Assembly (NCBI GenBank): GCA_947498415.1
Contig: CANMKB010000001.1
Location: 434,001-498,000, forward strand
Source of the DNA: an uncultured Paracoccaceae bacterium
Lineage (GTDB): Bacteria; Pseudomonadota; Alphaproteobacteria; Rhodobacterales; Rhodobacteraceae
Direction of reading: 5' to 3'
DNA length: 64,000 nucleotides
Each line of letters starts with the position of its first letter. Position 1 is the stretch's first letter. This document shows positions 1 through 8,264 of this stretch, piece by piece. Both the position numbers and the translations under genes were made by a program. Under the pieces are notes generated by a model, which was given only the letters and a program-made list of their open reading frames with translations, ran no database searches and was not told the origin of the DNA.

Positions 1-1005
1 ATAGCTGCCCGGCCCAGTTGATAAAATCACTCGACAAAACGCAGCATGTGCGCGAGCGACGGGATGGCGGATCACCGTAAAGCTCCGATGCGGAGTCTTC
101 TGACGCTTCCACTGGCGCAGTGTTTTTTGGTTCATGCCGGTGATCAACTGATCAATGCTGGCCCCATCTAGCTGGGCAAGCCACGCTTGAACATCGTCGT
201 TTGGTGCCCCCGCGATTGGCAAGAACATAAGCCCACTTTCCGGCGCGGCTACATAGGTTGGCACGGCAGGGCCACGGCGCGGTTCAAAGTTTGGCGTGCG
301 CGCCAAATTGAACTGATCCAGCTCCGCAAGTGTCGCTGGAATATCGTCAAAGTTTTCAACTTTTTCAGAAATATGGCTGGGATTTTGCGGCTTAAGTTTC
401 CCATCCAGCTCTTCTAACCGGCCCTCAACGCCTAAATACCGCGCAAGACCATTCATAACCTCAATATCTTTAAGGTCTTCATAGGCAACATAGAAAGCCG
501 TTTGACCGCTGCGTTGCAGACTATTCAACAAGTACACCTGAAAATCTTGCAAATTAGCGATGTGTTGCGTGAATTCTTGCGCATCAAAATGAACTTTGCT
601 GTCCTTTCGCTTTCGAACATCGGTCAGTTTCCATTGTCCCGTCGCCTGCGCAATTTTCCAGCTGACGTAACTGTCCATCGGGTTACGCGTAAGGATAATC
701 TTTGCACATTTCGGGTCATCCAAGATTTCACCCAGAACACGCCCATCATGATCATGGAAAAACCGAAAACCGCTTAGGGTATCTGGCGTTTCCTTAACTG
801 CGTCCAGCAATGTCGTAGGCGAAGAATCTCGAGCCTCTTGTGAGACGCCCAAAATCTCTTCACGGTTTGGATAACCGATGAAATGCGGATTGAATGCCTC
901 TCCGTGGCAGGCGATCCCATCAAAGGCATTTAAATTGGCCTCAAGAAAGTTCGACCCGGTCCGCATTTCCGCAAAGACAACGAAGTATTCAAATTTTTGA
1001 GCCAT
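1..1005 (-). CDS. Sulfotransferase (NodH-like), 3' end cut by window edge
   Basis: Probable PAPS-dependent sulfotransferase acting on a surface carbohydrate. The reading frame stays open from an ATG at 1005 to base 1, giving at least 335 residues; the C-terminus lies outside the window. Near the N-terminus is a 5'-phosphosulfate-loop-like segment, MRTGSNF (residues 14-20). A 3'-phosphate-binding motif, RNPMDSYVS, sits at about 107-115. A second RHPVARAH motif at about 313-320 resembles the same 3' motif, so the protein may carry two sulfotransferase-like halves. That is inference, because the end is missing. It is the last visible gene of a leftward glycosyltransferase run, 5 bases after the GT14 gene. 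CysQ, which removes the PAP by-product of sulfotransferases, lies upstream on the same strand. The substrate cannot be read from sequence. Confidence 0.82.
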   Translation of the reverse strand, partial: MAQKFEYFVVFAEMRTGSNFLEANLNAFDGIACHGEAFNPHFIGYPNREEILGVSQEARDSSPTTLLDAVKETPDTLSGFRFFHDHDGRVLGEILDDPKCAKIILTRNPMDSYVSWKIAQATGQWKLTDVRKRKDSKVHFDAQEFTQHIANLQDFQVYLLNSLQRSGQTAFYVAYEDLKDIEVMNGLARYLGVEGRLEELDGKLKPQNPSHISEKVENFDDIPATLAELDQFNLARTPNFEPRRGPAVPTYVAAPESGLMFLPIAGAPNDDVQAWLAQLDGASIDQLITGMNQKTLRQWKRQKTPHRSFTVIRHPVARAHAAFCRVILSTGPGSY

Positions 1006-1010
1006 TCAGA

Positions 1011-2708
1011 TCACTGTACCAGATAGGGTTTGCGTAAGGGTGACGTTTCATTATTTTCGACAGGCGCCACTGGGAAATCACCCATGAGGTATGGATGCAT
1101 TCCTTGGTTCTTTAGATTTTGAAGGAACTGCCCAAATCCAGTTAAATCTGTCATTTTTGGTGCTGTGCCTAAACGATGCGGGCCGGCTTTGCTAATCTCG
1201 TCAACGATGGCTTGAAGTGGCTCCATCGGTGCCTCGATAAACTCCGCCATCGTCCATATCCGAACGCGCGCCTTGCTCCAAGGGGATCTCAAAATATCAA
1301 GATAATCAGATTCGATTTTCTGAAGTTTGGCCGCCTGCTTTCGAAGATCCGCAAAATTCCGATTGGATTTAAACAATGGAATCGCCCAAGCGCCAGAAAT
1401 CACGGAAATCTGCGCATTTGGATCTTTCGCCATAAACCAATTGTTCGCTTGATGGTCACTTGGACCATACTGAAAACACTGTCGCTCGCCGCGCGTGTTC
1501 CAAATCAAGTTTGTCAGGAAAGATCGCGGATCATAATCTCGCAATTTTGCACTGTCAGAAAGCACTCCCGTTATTTCTTTCTGACGGCCAACAAACTCAA
1601 CCCGTTCAGGTGCGAACAGATGGCCATGCACCTGACATCCTGATGCTCTGGCTAGCCAGTTTTCGAAATCCTCAAACAGCTCCGAGAACCCATGAAAGAC
1701 AGAATAAGGCGCGGCCGTTACGCCGTTTTCCCACCACTGATCCAGAAACCGAGACTGCATATACAAACCTGGTCGACCAATGGTTCGCCGCTCAACAGCT
1801 TTCGAAAAAATGCGATCAATTTTTGTTGGATTAGGCTCAGCTCGAGGCAGGGCGTTTTCCGGCCCCGAGAGAAACGCCTTATACAACCGATCGGCTTTAG
1901 GCCAAATTTTCCGCGCAACAAAGCAATCTGATCGACGCAGGAGTTGCAAATGATCATCATAAAAGATGTGCGGCTTACCTTGATGATCAAATTTCGAAAG
2001 CGTGAGCGAACGGCTTTCAATGTTGGTGGAGTATTGCCGCGCTAAGGACTGAAAGTAACTCTCATCCGGAATCCAAACTCTTTTGAAATACTTGTCGTAA
2101 GTTTCACGGTCGGGATCTTGCAAAATGGCGGAAAGTGTTTGTCGAGTAAGACACCACCACTGTGACCCCATATGAGGTATCAATCCATCTGGAATGCGCC
2201 GTTTGATGCGTAGCCGGCGTTGCAAATTGACGTACTTATCAAACACCCAGCGACGCTTTTTCCACGAGAATGGAAACCGCAAAGTAAATCTCTCAGAATC
2301 CAAGCCGCCAACCGTCCAAGGAACGTCTGCAGTCGTTGCCGACTCGATAAAATCGGTCCGTGGTCGGGCGTCAAGATAGTCTATCAATTCTGAAATTGGC
2401 CGAAGCGGGAGGCAAGAACCCGATGCCAGATACACGTGCCGCACCTGCTCGAAGTCTTTCAAAAGTAATTCAGAGGCTGATTGGGTCGCCGCGACCAAGC
2501 CCCACATCCCCCATTCACACTTGTGGCGTTCGCTAAACTTAATGTTCGGTTCCGTTACCAGTTTGCGACGGAATGCTTTGAACGCCTTTCGATCGACCGA
2601 GGCATCAACGTGGATCACAACCGGGCACCCTGCAGATACCCAATGACGTGCAACTTGCTCTGCGCGTTCAAGCGCATCGTGCACCAACATTACGATGCCC
2701 AGCGTCAT
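1011..2708 (-). CDS. GT14-type glycosyltransferase with extra C-terminal domain
   Basis: 565 residues. The N-terminal 250 or so residues resemble core-2/I-branching beta-1,6-N-acetylglucosaminyltransferases and peptide O-xylosyltransferases (GT14): an early IVMLVHD strand, an HVDAS segment, YLASGSCLP, and a GSQWWCLT motif near residue 190. The remaining 300 residues, rich in Trp and aromatics, match what I recall as the DUF5927 region attached to GT14 domains in roseobacters; its function is unknown. The start is the ATG at 2708, which forms an ATGA overlap with the upstream GT2 stop; a TTG six bases earlier is less likely. Translational coupling implies joint production with the GT2 enzyme. 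Acceptor and donor sugars are unknown. Confidence 0.8.
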   Translation of the reverse strand: MTLGIVMLVHDALERAEQVARHWVSAGCPVVIHVDASVDRKAFKAFRRKLVTEPNIKFSERHKCEWGMWGLVAATQSASELLLKDFEQVRHVYLASGSCLPLRPISELIDYLDARPRTDFIESATTADVPWTVGGLDSERFTLRFPFSWKKRRWVFDKYVNLQRRLRIKRRIPDGLIPHMGSQWWCLTRQTLSAILQDPDRETYDKYFKRVWIPDESYFQSLARQYSTNIESRSLTLSKFDHQGKPHIFYDDHLQLLRRSDCFVARKIWPKADRLYKAFLSGPENALPRAEPNPTKIDRIFSKAVERRTIGRPGLYMQSRFLDQWWENGVTAAPYSVFHGFSELFEDFENWLARASGCQVHGHLFAPERVEFVGRQKEITGVLSDSAKLRDYDPRSFLTNLIWNTRGERQCFQYGPSDHQANNWFMAKDPNAQISVISGAWAIPLFKSNRNFADLRKQAAKLQKIESDYLDILRSPWSKARVRIWTMAEFIEAPMEPLQAIVDEISKAGPHRLGTAPKMTDLTGFGQFLQNLKNQGMHPYLMGDFPVAPVENNETSPLRKPYLVQ

Positions 2709-3715
2709 GCCCAATTCCCCTTGGACATAAGGCCCAGAATTTCAAGCTGCCGCCAGTTGATGTACTTTTCTGACCATTTACACCAAAGCTCGGGATGATC
2801 TTTGAGCTTCTGAGCGTAGGCTGCATACTCAACACTGCCAGCATAGTGCTGACCTCGCTGTAGCTCTTCCGAAGCTTTATCGCCCAATGTGTTTAGGAAC
2901 TTTGTGTGAAGCAAAATCCCACTGGGTTTTTCGCCACCCCATTTCTCATACACAAGATTTAGACCACGCGGCAAAAGAGTGTGGGTCGAGCTGACATAAG
3001 CAAAGTGTTTGTCCCATTTCACCAATGGAATTTTATTCAAAGCTGGCGCTTTTTTCGGGTCATCCTCGAAAAACGCGCGCGACCTTGGTCCACCTTGTAT
3101 CCAAAGATTTCCATACTCAGGGTTCTGACTAATCGTGTAGTTGCCTGCATCAAACCAGCTGGCAATTTCCAGTGGATTTTGCCCTGCTTGATACGCAACA
3201 CTGTCAATCTTACCTTTTGGATACATATCCAAAAGCATCGCCGAAAAACTGCGTACTGCACTTGTGTCTAGCCAATCCGTCAGTGCCTGAATGGGTCGAC
3301 TATCTGAAAACGGATACACAAAGAACTCATCTGGATCGACGACAAGAACCCAATGGTCGTGCGCATATTTACGCTTTATCCAATTCATCCAATCCACGCC
3401 AAAATGGGCGGATTTATAACTGCTATTGGTGTACCATACCGAAACGTCTGCGGCACCGCCCAGAACATCCATGATCCCGTCAGTGCTATCATTGTCCACG
3501 AACAGGAAATGATTCACGCCCAGGTTTCGATAGTAATTCAGAAAGTAGGGCAACCGGATGGCCTCGTTTCGAACCGTCGAAACGAGTAGGACATCTTTGG
3601 GTTTGATACGATGGGTGTTGTTTTGCTTGCAGCGTAGCTCACTGGATTTGCGCACCGCACGTAGAATGCGACGCTTGCGACGAAGCCGCATCCGATATGA
3701 GTCCCATAGGCTCAC
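2705..3715 (-). CDS. Glycosyltransferase family 2 protein (copy A)
   Basis: 336 residues. GT2-like fold (Glyco_tranf_2_4 type, from memory): VRNEAIRLPYFL at the donor-site start, FVDNDSTDG, and a DxD-like VVDPDEFFVYPF. There is no signal peptide or membrane segment, so it is probably cytoplasmic. A strongly basic N-terminal arm (SLWDSYRMRLRRKRR) also occurs in the paralogue at 3915-4952. The start is GTG at 3715 with a GGGGAT Shine-Dalgarno a few bases upstream; the first residues then align with residue 12 of the paralogue. It overlaps the downstream GT14 gene by 4 bases. Likely adds a sugar to the same polymer as its neighbours. The exact linkage is not predictable. Confidence 0.8.
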   Translation of the reverse strand: MSLWDSYRMRLRRKRRILRAVRKSSELRCKQNNTHRIKPKDVLLVSTVRNEAIRLPYFLNYYRNLGVNHFLFVDNDSTDGIMDVLGGAADVSVWYTNSSYKSAHFGVDWMNWIKRKYAHDHWVLVVDPDEFFVYPFSDSRPIQALTDWLDTSAVRSFSAMLLDMYPKGKIDSVAYQAGQNPLEIASWFDAGNYTISQNPEYGNLWIQGGPRSRAFFEDDPKKAPALNKIPLVKWDKHFAYVSSTHTLLPRGLNLVYEKWGGEKPSGILLHTKFLNTLGDKASEELQRGQHYAGSVEYAAYAQKLKDHPELWCKWSEKYINWRQLEILGLMSKGNWA

Positions 3716-3914
3716 TGCTATCCCCTATCAAGTATTCGCGATTGCTCTGCAATTGCGCGGACCTGTTGATCCATGTGTAACGCCTGTTTTCGCCAATATG
3801 TCACAGCCCTCTTGATGAAAGCAACGCATTTAGAAAGTGTTAGCCATCAACTGTGACTTACAGAAAACTCTCTTTAAACCAATTGGCTGCAGGAATGGGC
3901 TGGGAGAGGTGCGT

Positions 3915-4952
3915 TCACCAATCACCAGTTCGGATCAATCCCAATTCCTCCAGCTGAGAAGGCCCCGTATACCGAAGCGCATCTTTGTGCCACAGGTTCG
4001 GCGTGCGCCCAATCTCATCATAGTAATGATCAAATTCTTCAGGCTGGTTAAAGTGCTGTTGCCGCCCCTTTTCCGCTTCCGATTTGGCAACAATCTCTGG
4101 CAGGAATTTTGTGTGTAAAAGGGCGCCAGATGGGCGTTTACCAGACGGGCCATCGTACCCTAAATTCAAGCGCCCAGGCAAAATTGAATGGCACGAATTG
4201 ACGTAAGCATATTGGAACTTCCACTTTACGAGCGGTATCTTATTCAAAGTTGGTGATCGCTCTGGCGCATCGGCAAAAAAAACACGCTCACGTGCGCCGC
4301 CTTGAACCCACAGGTTTTGCTTTGGAGACTGACGTTCAGCTCGATATGGGCCAGCATCAAACCACTCCAAAACCTCCCGAGGATCTTGCCCGGCGCAATA
4401 CGCCTGCGTACCGAGCTCCCCTTTGGGATAAAGATCCAGCATCAAGGCCCCAAACACCTGATGCCCCTGCGCATCAAGCCAAGCGGTGAGGGTGTGCAAA
4501 TCGGCACGATCATCGTTTTCATAAACGAGCAATTCGTCAGCATCGACCATCAAACACCAATGACTTCGCGCATACCGCATTTGCAGCCAAGTCATCCAAT
4601 CCAAACCAAATCTGGAATCACGATAGCTTTGATCCGTTCGCCAAACCGAAACATCATCTTGCTTGGCCAACAACTCTGCGCTGCCATCGTCACTAGCATT
4701 ATCGATGATCAGAAAGTGATCTACCCCAAGGCCCCGATAATGTTTTAGGAAATAGGGTAGGCGCGTCACCTCATTGCGGATCGTGCAGACCGCAAGAATG
4801 CTATTTGTAGAAATACGCTCTGTTCGTAGGGATAAAGGCTGAAGGCTTCGTCGCGAACGAATAGCCCTCCATAGCAACTGACGTCGTTTCAATCGCAATC
4901 GATAGGCTTGCCAAAGAGAGACTTTGCGTGATGGCACGTTACTCACATTCAT
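3915..4952 (-). CDS. Glycosyltransferase family 2 protein (copy B)
   Basis: 345 residues, clearly paralogous to the next gene downstream. Both share the SLW-x-x-Y-R basic arm, the TIRNEVTRLPYFL/VRNEAIRLPYFL motif, the DNASDDGS/DNDSTDG segment, the VDADEL/VDPDEF metal-binding motif, WFDAG, and NKIPLVKW. This looks like a local tandem duplication followed by divergence. The start is ATG at 4952. A GTG six bases further in has better spacing from an AAAAGGG sequence and is an alternative. About 200 bases separate it from copy A; I see no gene there. It probably acts in the same surface-glycan pathway. No substrate can be assigned. Confidence 0.8.
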   Translation of the reverse strand: MNVSNVPSRKVSLWQAYRLRLKRRQLLWRAIRSRRSLQPLSLRTERISTNSILAVCTIRNEVTRLPYFLKHYRGLGVDHFLIIDNASDDGSAELLAKQDDVSVWRTDQSYRDSRFGLDWMTWLQMRYARSHWCLMVDADELLVYENDDRADLHTLTAWLDAQGHQVFGALMLDLYPKGELGTQAYCAGQDPREVLEWFDAGPYRAERQSPKQNLWVQGGARERVFFADAPERSPTLNKIPLVKWKFQYAYVNSCHSILPGRLNLGYDGPSGKRPSGALLHTKFLPEIVAKSEAEKGRQQHFNQPEEFDHYYDEIGRTPNLWHKDALRYTGPSQLEELGLIRTGDW

Positions 4953-5094
4953 CCCTTTTTATCATCACAGCACGATTTTGCCGTGTGTACAGAGGATTAC
5001 AGCCTTTCATACAAAGCAAGCGTTGATCAGGTGCACCCTTCAAAAATTGGCCCGTGCAATCGCGCGGACCAATGAGATGCGTTCCAAAAACAAC

Positions 5095-5892
5095 CTAGGC
5101 TTGCTTTAGCTCAACACTTGGCGCGTAGGCGATAAAGAACGGATTAGCGAAATCCTCTTTGCCGTAAGTCAGCGGCGTGTGATCGTCAAACCGCACAACA
5201 TCTCCGCCTGCACCAAGCAGAACCGCGTGACCGGCTGCGGTGTCCCACTCCATCGTGCGACCCACGCGAGGATAGATGTCGGCCTCACCAGTTGCGACAA
5301 GACAGAACTTCAACGAAGAGCCTGCGCTTTTGCTATCTTTCACGCTGTATTTGTTGATGTAATCTTCGGTTGCCTGATCACGGTGAGATTTTGAAGCCAC
5401 AATCATAAGGGCAGTATTGTCAGCCTGAGAAACACTGATGTTCTGAGTCTCACCAATAGCGTCCAGTTTGAAATCGCCGGTTTCCTCGACAGCTTGCCCA
5501 GCCTCATTGGTGAAAAACATCCGATTTCTGGCAGGAGCATAAACAACACCGCGTTGCGGAACGCCGTTTTCGACATATGCAATATTCACCGTGAAATCGC
5601 CGCGGCGGTTGATGAATTCTTTCGTACCGTCCAATGGGTCAACAATCAAAAAGGTATCGCCCTTGGCTGCATGACTGTCCGCTTGCTCTTCTGTCACAAG
5701 CATCACATCAGGAAATGCCGCGCGAAGACCCGCAGAAATAATGGCATCCGCGGCCTCGTCAGCAACAGTAACTGGGCTATCATCTGACTTCAGTTTCACA
5801 CCAAAATCTTCTGAATTGTAGATTTCCATAATCTTTGCACCTGCTTCAATCGAGAGGTTGCGCATAAGAGGGATCAGTTTGCTGTAGTCCAC
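5095..5892 (-). CDS. cysQ: 3'(2'),5'-bisphosphate nucleotidase CysQ
   Basis: 265 residues, the usual length. Inositol-monophosphatase-fold enzyme that hydrolyses 3'-phosphoadenosine 5'-phosphate (PAP) to AMP, relieving PAP inhibition after PAPS-dependent sulfation or sulfate reduction. Metal-binding motifs are visible: the TEEQ acidic pair at 67-70, DPLDGTKEF at 85-93, and EWDTAAGHAV in the C-terminal part. The start is GTG at 5892, fixed by an AGGAG Shine-Dalgarno seven bases upstream. It stands at the head of the leftward run that ends in a sulfotransferase, which supports a role in recycling PAP from glycan sulfation (inference). It is divergent from the polysaccharide-export permease gene. 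Confidence 0.93.
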   Translation of the reverse strand: MDYSKLIPLMRNLSIEAGAKIMEIYNSEDFGVKLKSDDSPVTVADEAADAIISAGLRAAFPDVMLVTEEQADSHAAKGDTFLIVDPLDGTKEFINRRGDFTVNIAYVENGVPQRGVVYAPARNRMFFTNEAGQAVEETGDFKLDAIGETQNISVSQADNTALMIVASKSHRDQATEDYINKYSVKDSKSAGSSLKFCLVATGEADIYPRVGRTMEWDTAAGHAVLLGAGGDVVRFDDHTPLTYGKEDFANPFFIAYAPSVELKQA

Positions 5893-6009
5893 GGTACACT
5901 CCTGCCAAAAGGCATTTGTTGAATATTTACGTCGCCCCCCTTATGCTGTGGACAACTCGGAACAGCAAGAATTCCGTATGCCTCGTTGGGCAGAAAGGGC
6001 AGCAGAGCA

Positions 6010-6831
6010 ATGTTCCAGCAAGCCGGACCAAAAACGACGATACAATCTGCGATGACCATCTTTGAATTGGTCTATCACTCGATTGTGCGAAAGGTGCGTA
6101 AGACTCACGGCAATGCGGTGATGTCGATCCTTTTGAACATGATGCAAACAGCCATCTTCGTGTTGGTGTTCTTTGTGATGTTCTCGGTACTTGGCTTAAA
6201 AGGCGCCGCGATCCGGGGCGACTTCCTGCTCTACATCATGTCCGGCATCTTTATGTTCATGACCCATACCAAAACTATGGGTGCCGTCGTGGGGTCAGAA
6301 GGCCCGTCATCACCGATGATGAAACACGCTCCAATGAATACGGCGATTTCTATCTTGGCCGCTGCACTCAGTACACTTTACATTCAGATGCTGTCTTTGC
6401 TTGGCATTCTTTTTGTATACCACGTCGCATTTACGCCTGTAGTCATCGACAACCCTATGGGCGCACTGGGCATGATTATGCTGTCATGGTTCACGGGCGC
6501 AGGTGTTGGGCTCGTGTTGCTGGCCATCAAACCTTGGTTCCCAACTTTCGTAACTATCGCCAATACGATCTATGCACGTGCCAATATGATTGCGTCTGGC
6601 AAAATGTTTGTAGCCAATACACTACCCGGATTTATGCTCGCGATGTTTGATTGGAACCCACTGTTTCACACCATCGACCAAGCACGCGGATTTGCCTTCA
6701 TCAACTATGCGCCTCGGAACACCAGCACAGAATACCCTCTTTATGTTGGCCTTGTTTTACTAATGATCGGGCTGATGGGTGAGTTTTACACCAGACGTCA
6801 GGCCTCCCTAAGCTGGGGTTCCAAAAGATGA
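6010..6831 (+). CDS. ABC-2 type polysaccharide export permease
   Basis: 273 residues with about six hydrophobic segments; first cytoplasmic stretch IFELVYHSIVRKVRKTHGN, then the ABC-2/KpsM-type pattern of paired helices. The segment MFDWNPLFHTIDQARGF near residue 215 is characteristic of capsule/O-antigen export permeases. It would form the membrane channel moving a surface polymer across the inner membrane. No cognate ATPase gene is adjacent, which is unusual for this family. I chose ATG 6010, with an AGAAAGG sequence about 11 bases upstream; an in-frame TTG at 5986 would add eight residues. The stop overlaps the next gene by 4 bases (ATGA). The link to the divergent glycosyltransferase genes is inference from position. 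Confidence 0.82.
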   Translation: MFQQAGPKTTIQSAMTIFELVYHSIVRKVRKTHGNAVMSILLNMMQTAIFVLVFFVMFSVLGLKGAAIRGDFLLYIMSGIFMFMTHTKTMGAVVGSEGPSSPMMKHAPMNTAISILAAALSTLYIQMLSLLGILFVYHVAFTPVVIDNPMGALGMIMLSWFTGAGVGLVLLAIKPWFPTFVTIANTIYARANMIASGKMFVANTLPGFMLAMFDWNPLFHTIDQARGFAFINYAPRNTSTEYPLYVGLVLLMIGLMGEFYTRRQASLSWGSKR

Positions 6832-7454
6832 GGCCGCTGTTGCTTGCAGCACTTATCGTTCCCAACATTGCGTATAGCGAGCCCCTGCCCCAAGACTATT
6901 TTCCAAGGCTTGGAAATGTCGTGAATGTCGCTGACGGCGACGCACTTAACATTCGGCTCAAGCCTCATCATCTTTCTGAAGCAATAGGCACCCTGCCTGC
7001 GCGGGCGGTCGATGTTGAAGTGGTGAACTACGACGAAACGGGAAAATGGGCGCTTGTGAATAGTCGTGAAGCCAGCGGATATGTCAGACGCAGCTACTTT
7101 GAGGTGCCCGAGCAACTTAATTGGCACACGTTCTCACGACCATTGGAGTGCGCTGGGACTGAACCCTTTTGGTCCTTCCGGATCACAACCGATGCACAAT
7201 TGGTACGTTTTGACGGTGTTGATGCCTCAACCACCTCTTTGCCCGTTGAATGGAGTTCTGACATTGCGGCGCGTCTTGGTGGAACTATCGGCATGGGGGG
7301 TGGGTCTGACCAACTTGGTTTTTCCGCGCTGGTTGAAAACGAACTGTGCCATGATGGCATGTCTGACCGCGAATACGCGCTTCGTGTTCGTCTCTTCATG
7401 CATATGAATGGCGAGACCTTTGGCTATGACGGCTGCTGTTCTCTTTTTCCTTGA
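6828..7454 (+). CDS. Exported SH3-domain protein with COG3650-like C-terminus
   Basis: 208 residues. A signal peptide (about residues 1-17, ending near AYS) directs export. Residues 30-95 resemble a bacterial SH3 domain: VADGDALNIRLKP, a small loop, then WALVNSREASGYVRRSYFE. After it comes the motif LECAGTEPFWSFRI, typical of a COG3650/META-like domain of unknown function, with two more Cys near the end (ELCHD; GCC). Possible disulfides fit a periplasmic location. It is translationally coupled to the ABC-2 permease by a 4-base overlap and runs convergently into alkB, overlapping it by 31 bases. The role is unknown; SH3b domains often bind peptidoglycan. Confidence 0.75.
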   Translation: MRPLLLAALIVPNIAYSEPLPQDYFPRLGNVVNVADGDALNIRLKPHHLSEAIGTLPARAVDVEVVNYDETGKWALVNSREASGYVRRSYFEVPEQLNWHTFSRPLECAGTEPFWSFRITTDAQLVRFDGVDASTTSLPVEWSSDIAARLGGTIGMGGGSDQLGFSALVENELCHDGMSDREYALRVRLFMHMNGETFGYDGCCSLFP

Positions 7455-8062
7455 TCCACAACACGAAGCGTTAGGTTGATGCGCCCCGCCTGAGAAAGCA
7501 GCGTGGATGACCCAAACCGAATGCGGTCCACCCCGTGATAAGCAAGCCTCGCTGCGCCTCCCATAACAACCACATCACCAGAGTTCAGCCAGACAGATTC
7601 GGTTTTCCCACCGCGCTCGGGGTTGCCGATCCGAAACAAGGCATCATCGCCTAAAGAAATCGAAACGACAGGCCATTCAAAATTGCCCTCATCTTTATCT
7701 TGATGCATCCCCATCCGCGCATCTTGAGCGTAAAAATTAACCAAACAACAATCTGGCATGCGATCTGACTGGCTCGTTTGCGTCCAAACCTTCAGGACAC
7801 TCTCGGGAATACTTGGCCATCGTGGCCCGTTGGGGTGATGTGGCTGATATCGATAGCCTGTCTGATCGGTGACCCAGCCAAGATTTCCCGCGCATGTCAT
7901 AAGCACTGACATTTTTCGCCCGCCCGGGGTGACGGGTTGATACAGCGGCGCTTGCCTCACGATCGCGCGAATATCTTCGACGATAGACCGTTGATCAGCG
8001 AGACTCAGCAGGCCTTTAAAAACTTGAAAACCTTTGATTGTCAGAGGTGTCGCAGCGTTCAT
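7424..8062 (-). CDS. alkB: AlkB-type 2-oxoglutarate/Fe(II) dioxygenase
   Basis: 212 residues. DNA/RNA dealkylation repair enzyme that oxidatively removes methyl lesions from bases using iron and 2-oxoglutarate. The iron triad is visible as H120-x-D122 (MHQDKDEG) and H176 (AYHGVDR). The oxoglutarate-binding arginines are R194 and R200 in GRINLTLR, the standard RxxxxxR spacing. Nucleotide-recognition-lid sequence around residues 60-75 (LGWVTDQTGYRY) agrees with the AlkB family. The start ATG at 8062 faces dnaK across a 202-base intergenic region. The 3' end overlaps the convergent SH3-domain gene. No Ada box or other alkylation-response gene is nearby. Confidence 0.93.
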   Translation of the reverse strand: MNAATPLTIKGFQVFKGLLSLADQRSIVEDIRAIVRQAPLYQPVTPGGRKMSVLMTCAGNLGWVTDQTGYRYQPHHPNGPRWPSIPESVLKVWTQTSQSDRMPDCCLVNFYAQDARMGMHQDKDEGNFEWPVVSISLGDDALFRIGNPERGGKTESVWLNSGDVVVMGGAARLAYHGVDRIRFGSSTLLSQAGRINLTLRVVDQGKREQQPS

Positions 8063-8128
8063 TTCCGTATCCTTGCCACATCACGGTAAAAAACGCAGTA
8101 AATTTGCCTTTTTCCCCCCCACGAGATG

Positions 8129-8157
8129 CTTGCAGCGTCTTTTGTGGCTCCCTATAT
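8129..8157 (+). promoter_or_regulatory. Sigma-32 (RpoH) type promoter for dnaK
   Basis: CTTG at 8129-8132, an 18-base spacer, then CCTATAT at 8151-8157. This matches the heat-shock sigma consensus described for alphaproteobacteria. It lies about 107 bases upstream of the dnaK start, leaving a leader of roughly 100 bases. No CIRCE inverted repeat is visible here, so heat control would be through RpoH rather than HrcA (inference). Confidence 0.7.
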
Positions 8158-8264
8158 ACCGTCCGAAGCGTATTGGCCAAACGGCCATTGCCAATCAGTT
8201 CGGGGCGAGATGCCGAAACGGGTCTCTGTCTCGTAAAGTCGCCTTAAGTCAGAAGGGATAAAAT

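Noticed and set aside
3716..3914. Gap between the two GT2 genes as a possible gene remnant
   Set aside because: No frame with sequence resembling the neighbouring enzymes and no ribosome site.
8063..8264. CIRCE element sought upstream of dnaK
   Set aside because: No TTAGCACTC/GAGTGCTAA-like pair found here or upstream of hrcA.
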